A stretch of DNA of 64,000 nucleotides, taken from Ovis canadensis (taxonomy: Eukaryota; Chordata; Mammalia; Artiodactyla; Bovidae). Below, piece after piece: positions 34,000 through 44,879 of the stretch. The notes beneath the pieces are model-generated. The model was not told the DNA's origin and did not search any database. It saw nothing but the letters and a program-made list of their open reading frames with translations. The translations under genes and the position numbers were made by a program. The stretch is from the NCBI RefSeq assembly GCF_042477335.2, contig NC_091245.1, positions 84,854,501-84,918,500 of the forward strand. The letters run 5' to 3'. The stretch's first letter is position 1, and every line of letters begins with the position of its first letter.

Positions 34000-36089
34000 A
34001 AATTGAAGAAAGTAGGGAAAACCACTAGATCATACAGGTATGACCTAAATCAAATCTCTTAAGACTACACTGGAAATGAGAAATAGATTTTGGCGACTAG
34101 ATCTGATAGAGTGCCTGATGAACTGTGGACGGAGGTTCTTGACATTGTACAGGAGACAGGGATCAAGACCATCCCCAAGAAAAAGAAATGCAGAAAAGCA
34201 AAATGCCTGTCTGAGGAGGCCTTACAAATAGCTGTGAAAAGAAGGGAAGCAAAAAGCAAACGAGAAAAGGAAAGATATAAGCATCTGAATGCAGAGTTCC
34301 AAAGAATAGAAAGGAGAGATAAGAAACCCTTCCTCAGGGATCAATGCAAAGAAATAGAGGAAAAAAACAGAATGGGAAAGACTAGAGATCTCTTCAAGAA
34401 AATTAGAGATACCAAGGGAACATTTCATGCAAAGATGGGCTCGATAAAGGACAGAAATGGTATGGACCTAGCAGAAACAGAAGATATTAAGAAGAGGTGG
34501 CAAGAATACACAGAAAAACTGTGCAAAAAAAGATCTTCACGACCTAGATAGTCATGATGGTGTGATCACTCACCTAGAGCCAGACATCCGGGAATGTGAA
34601 GTCAAGTGGGCCTTAGGAAGAATCACTATGAACAAAGCTAGTGGAGGTGATGGAATTCCAGTTGAACTGTTTCAACTCCTGAAAGATGATGCTGTGAAAG
34701 TGCTGTTCTCAATATGCCAGCAAATTTGGAAAACTCAGCAGTGGCCACAGGACTGGAAAAGGTCAGTTTTCATTCCAATCCCAAAGAAAGGCAATGCCAA
34801 AGAATGTTCAAACTACCGCACAATTGCACTCATCTCACACGCTAGTAAAGTAATGCTCAAAATTCTTCAAGCCAGGCTTCAGCAATACGTGAACCGTGAA
34901 CTTCCTGATGTTCAAGCTGGTTTTAGAAAAGGCAGAGGAACCAGAGATCAAATTGCCAACATCCACTGGATCATAGAAAAAGCAAGAGAGTTCCAGAAGA
35001 ACATCTATTTCTGCTTTATTGACTATGCCAAAGCCTTTGACTGTGTGGATCACAATATACTGTGGAAAATTCTTCAAGAGATGGGAATACCAGTCCGCCT
35101 GACCTGGTATTTCTTGAGAAATCTATATGCAGGTCAGGAACCAACAGTTAAAACTGGACATGGAACAACAGACTGGTTCTAAATAGGAAAAGGAGTACGT
35201 CAAGGCTGTATATTGTCATCCTGCTTATTTAACGTATATGCAAAGTACATCATGAGAAATGCTGGGCTGGAAGAAGCACAAGCTGGAATCAAGATTGCTG
35301 GGAGAAATATCAATCACCTCAGATATGCAGATGACACCACCTTTATGGAAGAAAGTGAAGAGAAACTAAAGACTCTCTTGATGAAAATGAAAGAGGAGAG
35401 TGAAAAACTTGGCCTAAAACTCAACGTTCAGAAAATGAAGATCATGGTATCTGGTCCCATAACTTCATGGCAAATAGATGGAAAACGGTGGAAACAGTGC
35501 CAGACGTTATTTTGGGGGGGCTCCAAAATCACTGCAGATGGTAACTGTAGCCATGAAATTAAAAGACACTTACTCCTTGGAAGGAAAGTTATGACCAACC
35601 TAGATAGCATATTCAAAAGCAGAGAAATTGCCAACAAAGGTCCGTCTAGTCAAGGCTATGGTTTTTCCAGTGGTCACGTATGGATGTGAGAGTTGGACTG
35701 TGAAGAAAGCTGAGCGCTGGAGATTTGAACCCTTTGAACTATGGTGTTGGAAAAGATTCTTGAGAGTCCCTTGGACTGCAAGGAGGTCCAACCAGTCCAT
35801 TCTAAAGGAGATCAGTCCTGGGTGTTCATTGGAAGGACTGATGCTGAAGCTGAAACTCCAATACTTTGGCCACCTTATGCGAAGAGTTGACTCATTGGAA
35901 ATGACCCTGATGCTGGGAGGGATTGGGGGAAGGAGGAGAAGGGGATGACAGAGGATGAGATGGCTGGATGGCATCACTGACTCGATGGACGTGAGTTTGG
36001 GTGAACTCCAAGAGTTGGTGATGGACAGGGAGGCCTGGCGTGCTGCAATTCATGGGGTCACAAAGATTTGGACTCGACTGAGTGACTGA
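34000..36089 (+). pseudogene. BovB reverse transcriptase relic
   Basis: The linker is open at 34090-34551, preceded by a 4-nt loss in the repeated GATAGATA. It is shifted by one extra A in the run near 34526. The RT N-terminal half is open at 34562-35182, including FCFIDYAKAFDCVDHN (motif A), and ends at TAA 35180-35182 where other copies have CAA (DWFQIG). The frame resumes at 35213-35689 with RYADDTTF, so the catalytic YADD is kept. It then drifts through a compensated frameshift around 35482-35520. The C-terminal part is open at 35628-35948. The normal stop is at 36087-36089. Confidence 0.88.
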
Positions 36090-36106
36090 ACTGAACTGAA
36101 GTGAGC

Positions 36107-36954
36107 TGTTGTGTGATTGGTTGTCCTTAGATTTTGATTTCTTAATCCTGAGATGCTTATGGGATTTAGTCTTGGTTTGCTAAGCTTAGGCTGCTATCTT
36201 ATAGCCAATTATTTTGCCAGTAAAGTGGTAATAGCAGAGAAGTGCAATTCAGAACAAATCTGCCACAGCAAAATCCACAGGCATCCAGGCATCCTTTTCT
36301 AAAGGAACAGATCATACTTTTACAGAGGAAAATGGAAGTTTGGGAGGGACTGTAGTACACAAAGAGTCCTTTGGAGAAAACTGAGAGTTTGAGGTACAGT
36401 GGCTTTTCACTGAGAGTCCTTCTTTGGCTGGGCTGTTAACAGGCAAAGAGGAAATCTTCCTACCTCTTGTTGGGATAGTAAAGTTGAAAGTTTCTTTCTA
36501 TGGGAGATGCAAGGTACATCTCTACCTTTTGGGGTCTGCAGATGGGCATCAGAGCTCCTGCTTCCAACCATCGCAAATCTGATTTAAATGAGGTTTTCTT
36601 TATTTATTTTCACAGCTGCTAAGGTATTAGAATCCTTTCAGTCTAATAGCTCCCTTCTTTAATTTAACAGCTTTCAGATAATGATTAACTCAAACTTGTC
36701 TGATCTCTTGCATAAATGGATTTTGGGAGAAGGGGCAAAGTTACATGGCTTTGTCAATGTCATTTCCAGTGAGTCAACTCTTCTAGCCACTAGGAGACTA
36801 AATGGGCAGCAGGACTGAAAACATTCTCCTGCGTAATAGGACGGGACATTCTAGTCCCCATCCCGAAGAACTTCTACCTCAAAATGACCACGCTATGGTC
36901 AGGAATGGAAAGGTATCTGAATCCATTTTGCTCCTGCAGTACTCAGGGCGCCTC
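36107..36954. other. Unassigned stretch
   Basis: About 850 bp of mixed composition. No gene or repeat was recognised, and the 71-codon frame at 36802-37017 runs into a MER5-like repeat. Confidence 0.5.
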
Positions 36955-37120
36955 ACAGCACAGTGCTTTTCAGTCTTTATCTTGAATATAAATTACCTGG
37001 GAATTCCAACTCAATAGGTTGAGGATGGGGCCTAGGATTTACATTTCTAACAAACTCTCAGATGATGGTGATATTTCTGGTCCCAGGACACGTGTTGAGT
37101 ATCAGTGGTCTAGAACAACC
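36955..37120 (+). mobile_element. MER5-like hAT transposon relic
   Basis: AAATTACCTGGGAATTCC, TTGAGGATGGGGCCTAGGAT and CATTTCTAACAAACTCTCAG followed by GATGGTGAT match the order of MER5A, a short non-autonomous hAT-Charlie element. Diverged. Confidence 0.65.
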
Positions 37121-37183
37121 ATGCCTAACCTCCTAACTTTTCCATGATTCTTTCAGTTGGTCCCAAGAGGCTTGGACTATGTA

Positions 37184-37530
37184 CTGTCTTAGTCTGTTGG
37201 GGCTGCTATAACAAAATGCTGCACAATGGGTGGCTTATAAACAACAGAAATTTATTGCTCATAGCTATGGAGACTGAGAAGTCCGAGATCAGATTGCCAT
37301 CACAATAGGATTCTGGTGAAGACACTTCCTGGCTGCAAATTTCCAACTTCTTCCTATGTCCACACATGGAGAAGGAGCTAGGGAGCTCCAAGTGAGATTA
37401 TAAGAACACTTATCTCATTCTCAAAGGGATCCACCCTCAAGATCAAGCACCTCCCAAAGGCCAAGCCTCATAATATTACTACATTGGGCATTAGAATTAC
37501 AATATATAACCATTCAAACCATAGCATGTT
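37184..37530 (-). mobile_element. MaLR (MLT1-type) LTR relic
   Basis: Reads as the antisense of an old mammalian MaLR LTR: CTTAGTCTGTTGGGGCTGC, GGGTGGCTTATAAACAACAG, AGAAATTTATTGCTCATAGC, then CTTCCTATGTCCACACATGG and CACCTCCCAAAGGCCAAGCC. These elements are ancient LTRs of the ERVL-related class. Only LTR sequence is visible, with no coding region, and it is diverged throughout. The subfamily is not resolvable by eye. Confidence 0.7.
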
Positions 37531-39634
37531 TATTGAAAGCAGCACTTAAAGGGACATAATGGAGGCATGCGGGGAGGGAGATGGATGGTGGAATAAGCAT
37601 GTCTGAGAAGCCATCTACATAGCAGTTATAAATTGTTTAGAATGAAGCTTCAGATATAGTTCATCAGCAAATATGAGTACAAATATCTGATAAAAATATT
37701 ACAGTTTCAAATTTATTTTTGATTAAAGATTATTTGGTTTAATTTCTAGTGATAAATAATCACTAGATTATTTTATTTTCATTAATAAAAATCAAATTAT
37801 GGTAATAATTTAGTCTATTTTGTGATATTCTGAGTTAATACTAATAATTAATACTAATAATCATTATAAGTGATTGTTAGCAAATGATATTTAGGCAATT
37901 GCTAGTTTTAGATCACTCCAAATCCTATAAAAGTCAAAATTAGTTTGTAGTTTATTAATATTTATAATAAAATTACTAATATTTCAAAAAATTTGACATA
38001 GCACTTAAATGGATCCTTGGTACTCCTCTGAGTATATACAGGTTGAAACAACTGAGCAGTTCCAGATTTTCTGTGATAAATTCCATCTGGCTAATGCAAT
38101 GGAGAGATTTCAAAGTAATTTCTTTGGTCCATATTTCAGAATCAATCCGTTAGTATTCTTATGTCTTCCTTCCCTGCGAGGTAACCAATTTAAGTGAAAT
38201 AAAGCGATTTTTAATGGAATAGACTGTTCAAATGACCCTATTTCCTGAAGAGGGCATTTTCATGAATATTTATTTAATCTCTTTTACTTTTCTCAGGTTT
38301 TATTTTAAATTATGTTCACCACTATAACCTCGGGAGTTGAAAAATCTATTTTTTCATGAAGGCACTGAATAATAAACATATACCTGTTGCATAAGTTTCT
38401 AAGACATTTCTATAACTTGCTTTTAAAATATTCATCTGATGCCATCCAGCCATAAATGACAGATACACTTCTTCTTCCTTTAGTTTTTTTAAAAATAGGG
38501 TAAAAATAATAAGGTACATAGAAGTAATATAATTGAAAGATAAAACAAATAATTATAATTATTTTAAAAGTTATCACAAGTAGGAAATATTGATATGTTC
38601 ATGATAAAAAGGAGAAATATGGTATATATATATATATATATATACTCAGTATGTCCATATACTAAATGCAAAGTTTTATTTCTCTGAGACACATAAAAAA
38701 CATAAATAGTTTTCATAAAACTCTGAAGACTGCTCATCCTATGGAGTTTGTTAAATTTTTACACTAGCTTGAGCAAGAATAACTCATGGATAAGTTTTCC
38801 CTATACCTGTTTTAATCAGAATCATGAAATGCTTTGTTTAAATTCAAGTTTGTAAGCATTTTAAATAACTGAAAATAATTGATGGGTAAATTTGATCCAC
38901 AATATTCTGTTCCCAGAAGATTCTCATTATTTGAATCAATGAGAGGAAAAATATACATGTTTTCCAAGAGAATTCTGATCCCTCCAAGTCCCAACAAAAA
39001 TGATAGAAAACATGAAGCCCTAGACGCTTTGATACTTTTTTTTAAATTAACATTGTTACTACCAATGGCTCTGGTTGAAGCCATCCTATCTTGCTCATAC
39101 CACTATCGCCAGGAAAATCCCTTCCCCTGCATTCTATGTTTAAAATCATAATTAGCTCACCTTCTACAGAGCCAAGGATAAAAATGGCACTTAACAATAA
39201 GCTTTGTGAGAACTTTGCCTGAGAACTTTGAACCACTTTTGATTACTGTTAACCAACACTTTGAACACTTTTAACACTGAAAGCATTATCAGCTGTAAAC
39301 AAACCTAAAAAAATTAAGACACAGCCTGTACATAGTTTGAGATGTGAAAATTACTTATTTTTTTACTCAGTTTCTATACTCTATATATAGGGTCAGAGGA
39401 AATGGCTAATGAATAATGTCTAGCAACATGATTGGTAAATGGAAATCCATCCATAGAGTAAAATAGTTTCCTTTTTTCCTCTCATTGTTCTGTCACCTAA
39501 CTATACCATGTGATTGTGTGAATGAATGACACGACCTGCACGAAGCAAGTGAGGAGCCCTGCTCTGCAGTTCCACAGTAACCTCATATGGCTTATGGCAG
39601 AAACCCTGTCAGGGGTTTCTACTGACCTGCCAAT
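37531..39634. other. Unassigned very AT-rich stretch
   Basis: About 2.1 kb, especially AT-rich at 37640-38000, with a (TA)n run at 38622-38643. The 90-codon frames on both strands at 38812-39151 overlap each other antisense and show no domain. Confidence 0.5.
38622..38643. repeat. (TA)n microsatellite
   Basis: Perfect TA dinucleotide run of about 11 units. Confidence 0.95.
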
Positions 39635-39852
39635 GGACTTCCCTGGCGGCTCAGTCAGTAAAGCGTCTGCTTACAATGTGGGAGACCCGGGTTCAGTCCC
39701 TGGGTCACAAAGATCTCCTGGAAAAGGAAATGGCAACCCACTCCAGTATTCTTGCCTGGAAAATCCCACGGACGGAGGAGCCTGGTAGGCTAAAGTCCGT
39801 GGGGTCACGAAGAGTCGGGCACGACTGAGTGACTTCACTTTTCTTTCTTTCA
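39635..39852 (+). mobile_element. Bov-tA SINE, CpG-rich
   Basis: Full-length plus-strand SINE with many retained CpGs (GGCGGCTC, AAAGCGTC, CCCGGG, CACGGACGG, GTCACGAAGAGTCGGGCACG), ending in CTTTCTTTCACTTTTT. CpG retention suggests that it is among the youngest SINEs here. Confidence 0.95.
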
Positions 39853-39984
39853 CTTTTTATGTCAAACAATCTGATTTTAAGAATCCCTTAGACTCTTTTC
39901 ATTTTACTAAAAATCTTAGATTTTAGAATAAGAAAACTCAAATGTAAATTTTTGAGTTGACATTATATGTGTGAGTCAAAAATA

Positions 39985-40112
39985 TACTCAGTTTCCTCAT
40001 GGGTAAAAGGTAATAATGATCCCTACTTCACAGGGCTATTGTGAAAAAGTCAAATGAGGTATATCATACATGAAAGTTTTGTGAGCCAGTGATGGTGACA
40101 ATTATTATGAAA
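39985..40112 (+). mobile_element. MIR SINE relic
   Basis: ACTCAGTTTCCTCATGGG, AATGATCCCTACTTCACAGG and the CTATTGTGAAAAAGTC block follow sense MIR. Only the central and 3' part remains. Confidence 0.65.
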
Positions 40113-40139
40113 GCAAGCAAAAAGCTAATTTTATATCTT

Positions 40140-41131
40140 GTGTGAATGTTACAATAAACATGGATATGCATGTATCTCATCAAAATTCTGTTTTCATTTA
40201 CATTGAGTATATACCCAGAAGTGGAATTACTGGATCATACAGTTGATCTATTTTCAACTTTTAGAGGAAACTCTATATTGTTTTCCATAGTGGTTGAATC
40301 AATTTACGTTCCCAATCAGCAGTGCACAAGGGTTCCCTTTTTTACCAATCCATGCCAGCACTTGTCTCATGCCTTGATGACAGCCCGTCTAACAGGTGTG
40401 AGGTGATAATCTTGTGGCTTTTATTTGCATCTCCCTGATGATTAGTGATGTTGAGAATCTATTCATGTGTCTGGCAATTTTGATGCCTGCTTTGAAAAAA
40501 ATGTCTATCCAATTGTCCGTTTTTAATCATATTTTTTGTTATTGTATTAGAACTTCAGATATTTTGGATATGTGAATGTATATAAACCCTAGATATATAT
40601 GGCTCCATATCAAAACACAGTTTATAAAATTTTCTCCCATTCTGTAGACTACCATTTCATTTTGTTAATATACGATAGAATATTATTCAACCATAAGAAA
40701 GAGGGATATCCCGCCATGTGTGTGACAAAAAAGACTGATTTCGAGCACAGTATGCTAAGCAAGATTAGTCAGATAGAGAAAGAACAAGTGCTGTATGATA
40801 TTACTTATATGTAGAATCTAAAATCTCTATAAAAAATAGAAAATCTGTTAAAAAAAAAAGAGAGAGAGTAAAATAGTAGTAACCAAGGGATGGGGGCTGG
40901 AGGGATAATATTTATGAGGCTTAAGAGTACAAACTTGTAACAAGTTGTAAATAAGTTGTAGAGATCTAATGTACAATATCATGAATATAGATAATAGTAT
41001 TGTTGTATAATGATACACTGCAATAGATATCACTTCAATGGCAGTCATATTACAATAGATAAATGTATCAAAGTGACACCATATGCCTTACATTTATAAA
41101 ATGTAATGTCAAATTTATTAAATAAAAAATA
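40140..41131. mobile_element. Old L1 with inverted 5' part
   Basis: The left part (about 40140-40668) is antisense L1 ORF2: GTATATACCCAGAAGTGGAATTACTGG, TTTTCCATAGTGG, GTGAGGTGATAATC, TCTCCCATTCTGTAG, ending TTTCATTTTG. The right part (about 40669-41131) is sense L1: GAATATTATTCAACCATAAG, then AGTCAGATAGAGAAAGAAC, TTACTTATATGTAGAATC and an A-rich 3' end (AATAAAAAATAATTTAAG). Sense 3' end plus inverted 5' part is the layout produced by twin priming. Old, with no usable frames. TSD not determined. Confidence 0.75.
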
Positions 41132-41566
41132 ATTTAAGAACCAAACAAAAGAAAGTTAATGCTAGATTCGAAGATGGATAGCTTTGTAAGCCCCATTGAA
41201 ACATGCAGTAGTAAAAAAATAAAAATTAAAAACTAGCCCCTGAGCAAATTTTTGTCTTCATACATTTCTTTCTCTAAAAAACCAAATGCTGAATGGACAG
41301 GCAACTCCAACACCACATAAAAAGCAAACAATGCCAGACCCATTTCAATGCAAAACCTAGAATCAAATTGCTGTTTTGCTTCACCTTGATATTCTTTTCT
41401 CAGTGCTGTGTATAACGGCCACAGGCATTAAGTCTGGTTTACCTTGGAATTTCCCATCAGCCTTCTAAAGGAACCAAAGAACAGCAAGGTCTGAGCTTAT
41501 TTCCATCATAGGTGTAAGAAACATCTGAAAATAATACTAATAATAGAATAACAATAATAATAATAG
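41132..41566. other. Unassigned stretch
   Basis: No gene or recognised repeat. Confidence 0.5.
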
Positions 41567-41685
41567 TTTATGTTTACTGAGCACTTACAATATGCCAGGC
41601 ATTGTTCAAAGAGCTTCTTATGCACTAACATATTTAATTTTCCTAATATTATCATTATCCTTTTTCTAGATAAGCAGCTGACAGG
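41567..41685 (-). mobile_element. MIR SINE relic
   Basis: TTTACTGAGCACTTACAATATGCCAGGCATTG, then ATTTAATTTTCCTAATATTATCATTATCC: antisense MIR 3' half. Confidence 0.65.
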
Positions 41686-42261
41686 AACAGCTACCACTGA
41701 TGACAAGCTTATTTTACAAAGTAACCTAGATGCATTATAAACCTTATTTCATCAAATTCTTAACACAATTGCATGGCCAAAGCCTAAGAAAGAACAGCCA
41801 AGAATAGAACTATCATACACTAAAACTCAAATGTTTTTCAACAGAAATGGACAAGACTGTTCAGAGTGCCTTAAGAAATTTAGTACCCTAACCACTGAAT
41901 CTTAGTAGTGACCCTTTTCTAGACATTGTTACATTCAAAACATCTCTACTTACTTCTCAATTCGTTCTAGGGGACAATCATAGCCCTTTTTGAGAATAAA
42001 ATTTTAAGGAGAATGACAAAACAGTTTCTTGGATTTAGCCAGGAATGAATCTTGGATAGTCACTCATTCATTCATTCAATAAATATTTAATGGGTATATT
42101 GTCCCTAAGGCAAAAGACAAGGTATCACTGTGTCACCGAAAAGAAAATACGTACAGTCCACACCCTGTTTATAGTATATAAAGGGAAGTAGAACATAAAT
42201 ACAAATAATATTTAAAAGAAAGTGATGTGCGGTGAATGAACCCAGAAGCTGTAATACAGAG

Positions 42262-42595
42262 GGTGCCGCGCGCTTAGACTCTCAGTCGTGTCTGACTCTT
42301 TCTGACTCCATGCACTGTAGCTCACCAGTCTCCTCTGTCCATGAGGATTCTCCAGGCAAGAATATCAGAGTGGGTGGACATGCCCTCCCCCAGGGAATCT
42401 TCGCAACCCAGGAATCAAACACAGGTCTCCCACATTGCAGGAGGATTCCTTACTGTCTGAGCCACTAGGGTAGCCCAAGAATACTGGAGTTGGGTAGCCT
42501 ATCCCTTCTGCAGGGGGACTTCCTGACCCAGGAATCAAACTGGGGTATTCTGCACTGCAGGCAAATTCTTTACCAGCTGAGCTACCCAGGAAGCC
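42262..42595 (-). mobile_element. ART2A-like dimeric Bov-tA SINE nested in L1
   Basis: Minus-strand SINE of more than 300 bp with two tRNA-like units. The distal unit is at 42476-42595 (GCTACCCAGGAAGCCC start on plus, Cys/Arg-anticodon-region style TGCACTGCAGGCAAATTC) and the complete Bov-tA body at 42262-42475. This is the ART2A arrangement known from cattle. L1 sequence flanks both sides (TACAGAG left, TTCAGAGTG right). Confidence 0.88.
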
Positions 42596-42650
42596 CTATT
42601 CAGAGTGAAGTGAGTCAAAAAGAGAAGAATAAGTATCATAACACATATAT

Positions 42651-42862
42651 GGGTAGCTCAGATGGGAAAGAATCCACCTGCAATGCGGGAGACCTGGGTT
42701 CGATCCCTGAGTTGGGAAGATCCCCTGGAGGAGGGCATGGCAACCCACTCCAGTATTCTTGCCTGTAAAATCCCCATGGACAGAGGAGCCTGGCAGGCTG
42801 CAGTTCATGGGGTTGAAAAGAGTCAGACATGACTGAGTGACTAAGCATAGCACGGCAACAAG
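42651..42862 (+). mobile_element. Bov-tA SINE nested in L1
   Basis: Plus-strand SINE starting at GGGTAGCTCAGATGG (first bases lost) with an intact B box (GGTTCGATCCCTGAG) and tail GACTAAGCATAGCACGGC. A short duplication CATATAT (42644-42650 and 42864-42870) from the L1 ATATATGGAATC region marks the target. Confidence 0.92.
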
Positions 42863-43680
42863 GCATATATATGGAATCTAGAAAAATGGCCCTGGAATAG
42901 AGGCTCAGACATAGAGAACAGACTGATGGACACAGCAGGGGAAGGAAAGGGTGGGATGAATTGAGAGAGTAACACTGAAATATACACATTACTATGTGCA
43001 AGGTATATAGTAATGGGAAAATAGATAGCTAATGGGAAGTTGCTATAAGCACAGGGACAACCTAGAAGGGTGGGATGGATTGGGAGGTGGGAGAGAGTTT
43101 CAAGAGGGAGGGGACATGTGTATACCTATGGCTGATCCATGATGATGTATAACAGAAACCAACACAATACTGTACAGCAATTATTTTCTAATTAAAAATA
43201 AATGAAAAAACAAAGTGATGTGTACTATGAGACATAAGCAAATTACAATGTCCTTGGAGTCTAGAGAAGTGTAAGTCATTGCTAGTTGAAGACAGATCAG
43301 ACATTCCCATGGGGAAGATAAGGTTTAGGCCTAAGCTTTGATGAGAGGATAGACTTGAACAAGTAGAATTTAAAATGAAGAGAATTCCAAGCAAAATGCA
43401 GTATGAGCCAAAATATAGACGTGCCAAAATAGAGGTCATTTTAAGAAACCGTTAATGCCATTACGGCTGAAACAGACTAGTGTGTAGGGGGTGAGAGGAG
43501 GGCAATAGGGGAAAAAGAAGAGGAAATCAGAAGGGAAATAAAGAAAGATCATGAGGGGGCAGGTTAGCATGGTGAGAGAGGGTCACGGAACATTCTGAAT
43601 ACAAGAGAGTCATGACAGTTTATAAGTTTATGTGACAACTATATTAGAATGGATTGAAGAGGGCACAGCTTGGAAAGAAA

Positions 43681-44167
43681 GAGACATGTGAGGATTCTAC
43701 CTGTGTCAACGAAAGCAAATACCAACAGAGGAAAGAGGAGTGAATTCAGAAAACACTGCAAAGACAGGTTCAGCCCTTTGATCACTGATTTGATGTAAGT
43801 GAGTACACTTCATTCGAAGTGAGGTTTTGAGGTTGGGTAAACTCATGGAGTTGTTTATTCGATCAAAAATTATGAAGTACATTTGCCTGTCTTGGCAAAG
43901 TATTGTGTTAGACACTGTAGAAAAAGAGGTAAACGATTTCTAGTCTTGGGTTAGCAGGAGGAGATTTAATGTCACATCCACAAAATAACGTCAAAAGGAG
44001 TAGATTACACGGGCAAAGACAGATGCAAATATGGAAACACTGAGTTTGAAGATCTGGCTGAAAAATCCAGAAAATGTGTCCCATACATAAGATTTGTCAC
44101 AATCAAGCTCTATTATCTCCTTTGTAAAGTGTTATCCTGACTCATCCAATAAATTTTGTTTTAATGC
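43681..44167. other. Unassigned stretch
   Basis: No gene or recognised repeat. Confidence 0.5.
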
Positions 44168-44692
44168 CATCTATGACCAACCTAGATAGCATATTAAAAA
44201 GCAGAGACATTACTTTGCCAACAAAGGTCCATCTAGTCAAGGCTATGGTTTTTTCAATGGTCATGTATGGATGTGAGAGTTGGACTGTGAAGAAAGCTGA
44301 GCACTGAAGAATTGATGCTTTTGAACTGTGGTGTCAGAGAAGACTCTTGAGAGTCCCTTGGACTGCAAGGAGGTCCAACCAGTCCATTCTAAAGGAGATC
44401 AGTCCTGGGTGTTCATTGGAAGGACTGATGCTGAAGCTGAAACTTCAGTACTTTTTGGCCACCTCATGCGAAGAGCTGACTCATTGGAAAAGACCCTGAT
44501 GCTGGGAGGGATTGGCAGCAATAGGAGAAGGGGATGACAGTGGATGAGATGGCTGGATGGCATCACCGACTCAACGGACACGAGTCTGAGTAAACTCCGG
44601 GAGTTGGTGATGGACAGGGAGGCCTGGCGTGCTGTGATTCATGGGGTCGCAAAGAGTCGGACACGACTGAGCGACTGAACTGAACTGAACTG
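44168..44692 (+). mobile_element. BovB LINE 3' fragment, young-looking
   Basis: Plus-strand BovB beginning at ATGACCAACCTAGATAGC and ending GAGCGACTGAACTGAACTGAACTGA. The end has retained CpGs (GGGTCGCAAAGAGTCGGACACGACTG). It covers only the C-terminal part of the RT polyprotein. TGA at 44305-44307 again falls on the Arg codon of the AER-R-RID motif. 5' truncated. Confidence 0.95.
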
Positions 44693-44879
44693 ATGTCCTT
44701 TTCACTGCACAAATCTCAGAATACAAATATCTAAGTACTATTGAGTCTGCTTGCTTCTTACCTCTCAGATTTGCCCAACTCTCTTTACCCACCCCAAGTT
44801 CCCCTAATTCACATCTCCATCTCCTCTCGACTCAATTAATGTTTCAGTCCAACCAGTTCCCTTACCTGCAGTTTTAACA

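Larger units (their letters stand above)
32860..36106 (+). mobile_element. BovB LINE with the longest 5'UTR in the window
   Basis: Plus-strand BovB. Its 5'UTR (GGTAAGAGAAACCAAAGTAAG, then CACAGCCTTGTCTAACTC, then GTCATGGTGGAGAGG) runs into the endonuclease start at 33262. The reverse transcriptase follows and the 3' end is GACTGAACTGAACTGAAGTGA. Moderately decayed: several stops, a 69-nt deletion and frameshifts. No TSD could be fixed because the left boundary is uncertain. Confidence 0.93.
42230..43211 (+). mobile_element. L1 3' end with two nested SINEs
   Basis: Short 5'-truncated sense L1: GGTGAATGAACCCAGAAGC...ATACAGAG, then (after a SINE) TTCAGAGTGAAGTGAGTCAAAAAG, then (after a second SINE) ATATATGGAATCTAGAAAAATGG and the 3'UTR to an A-rich end at about 43200. 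A perfect 11-bp TSD, AAAGTGATGTG, lies at 42219-42229 and 43212-43222. The L1 pieces correspond to the last codons of ORF2 and the 3'UTR. Confidence 0.88.
42062..43680 (-). mobile_element. Old L2 LINE split by a younger L1
   Basis: The left part (42062-42229) starts with CATTCATTCATTCAATAAATATTTAATGG, the antisense of an L2 3' end. The right part (43212-about 43680) continues in antisense L2 order: AAAGTGATGTGTACTATGAG, AAGATAAGGTTTAGGCCTAAGC, AGAGAATTCCAAGCAAAATG, AGCATGGTGAGAGAGGG, CATGACAGTTTA. The interruption is the L1 at 42230-43211 with its TSD taken from the L2. Confidence 0.6.

Noticed and set aside
37184..37530. Complete endogenous retrovirus
   Set aside because: Only one LTR-like segment is seen; no gag, pol or env translation and no second LTR nearby.
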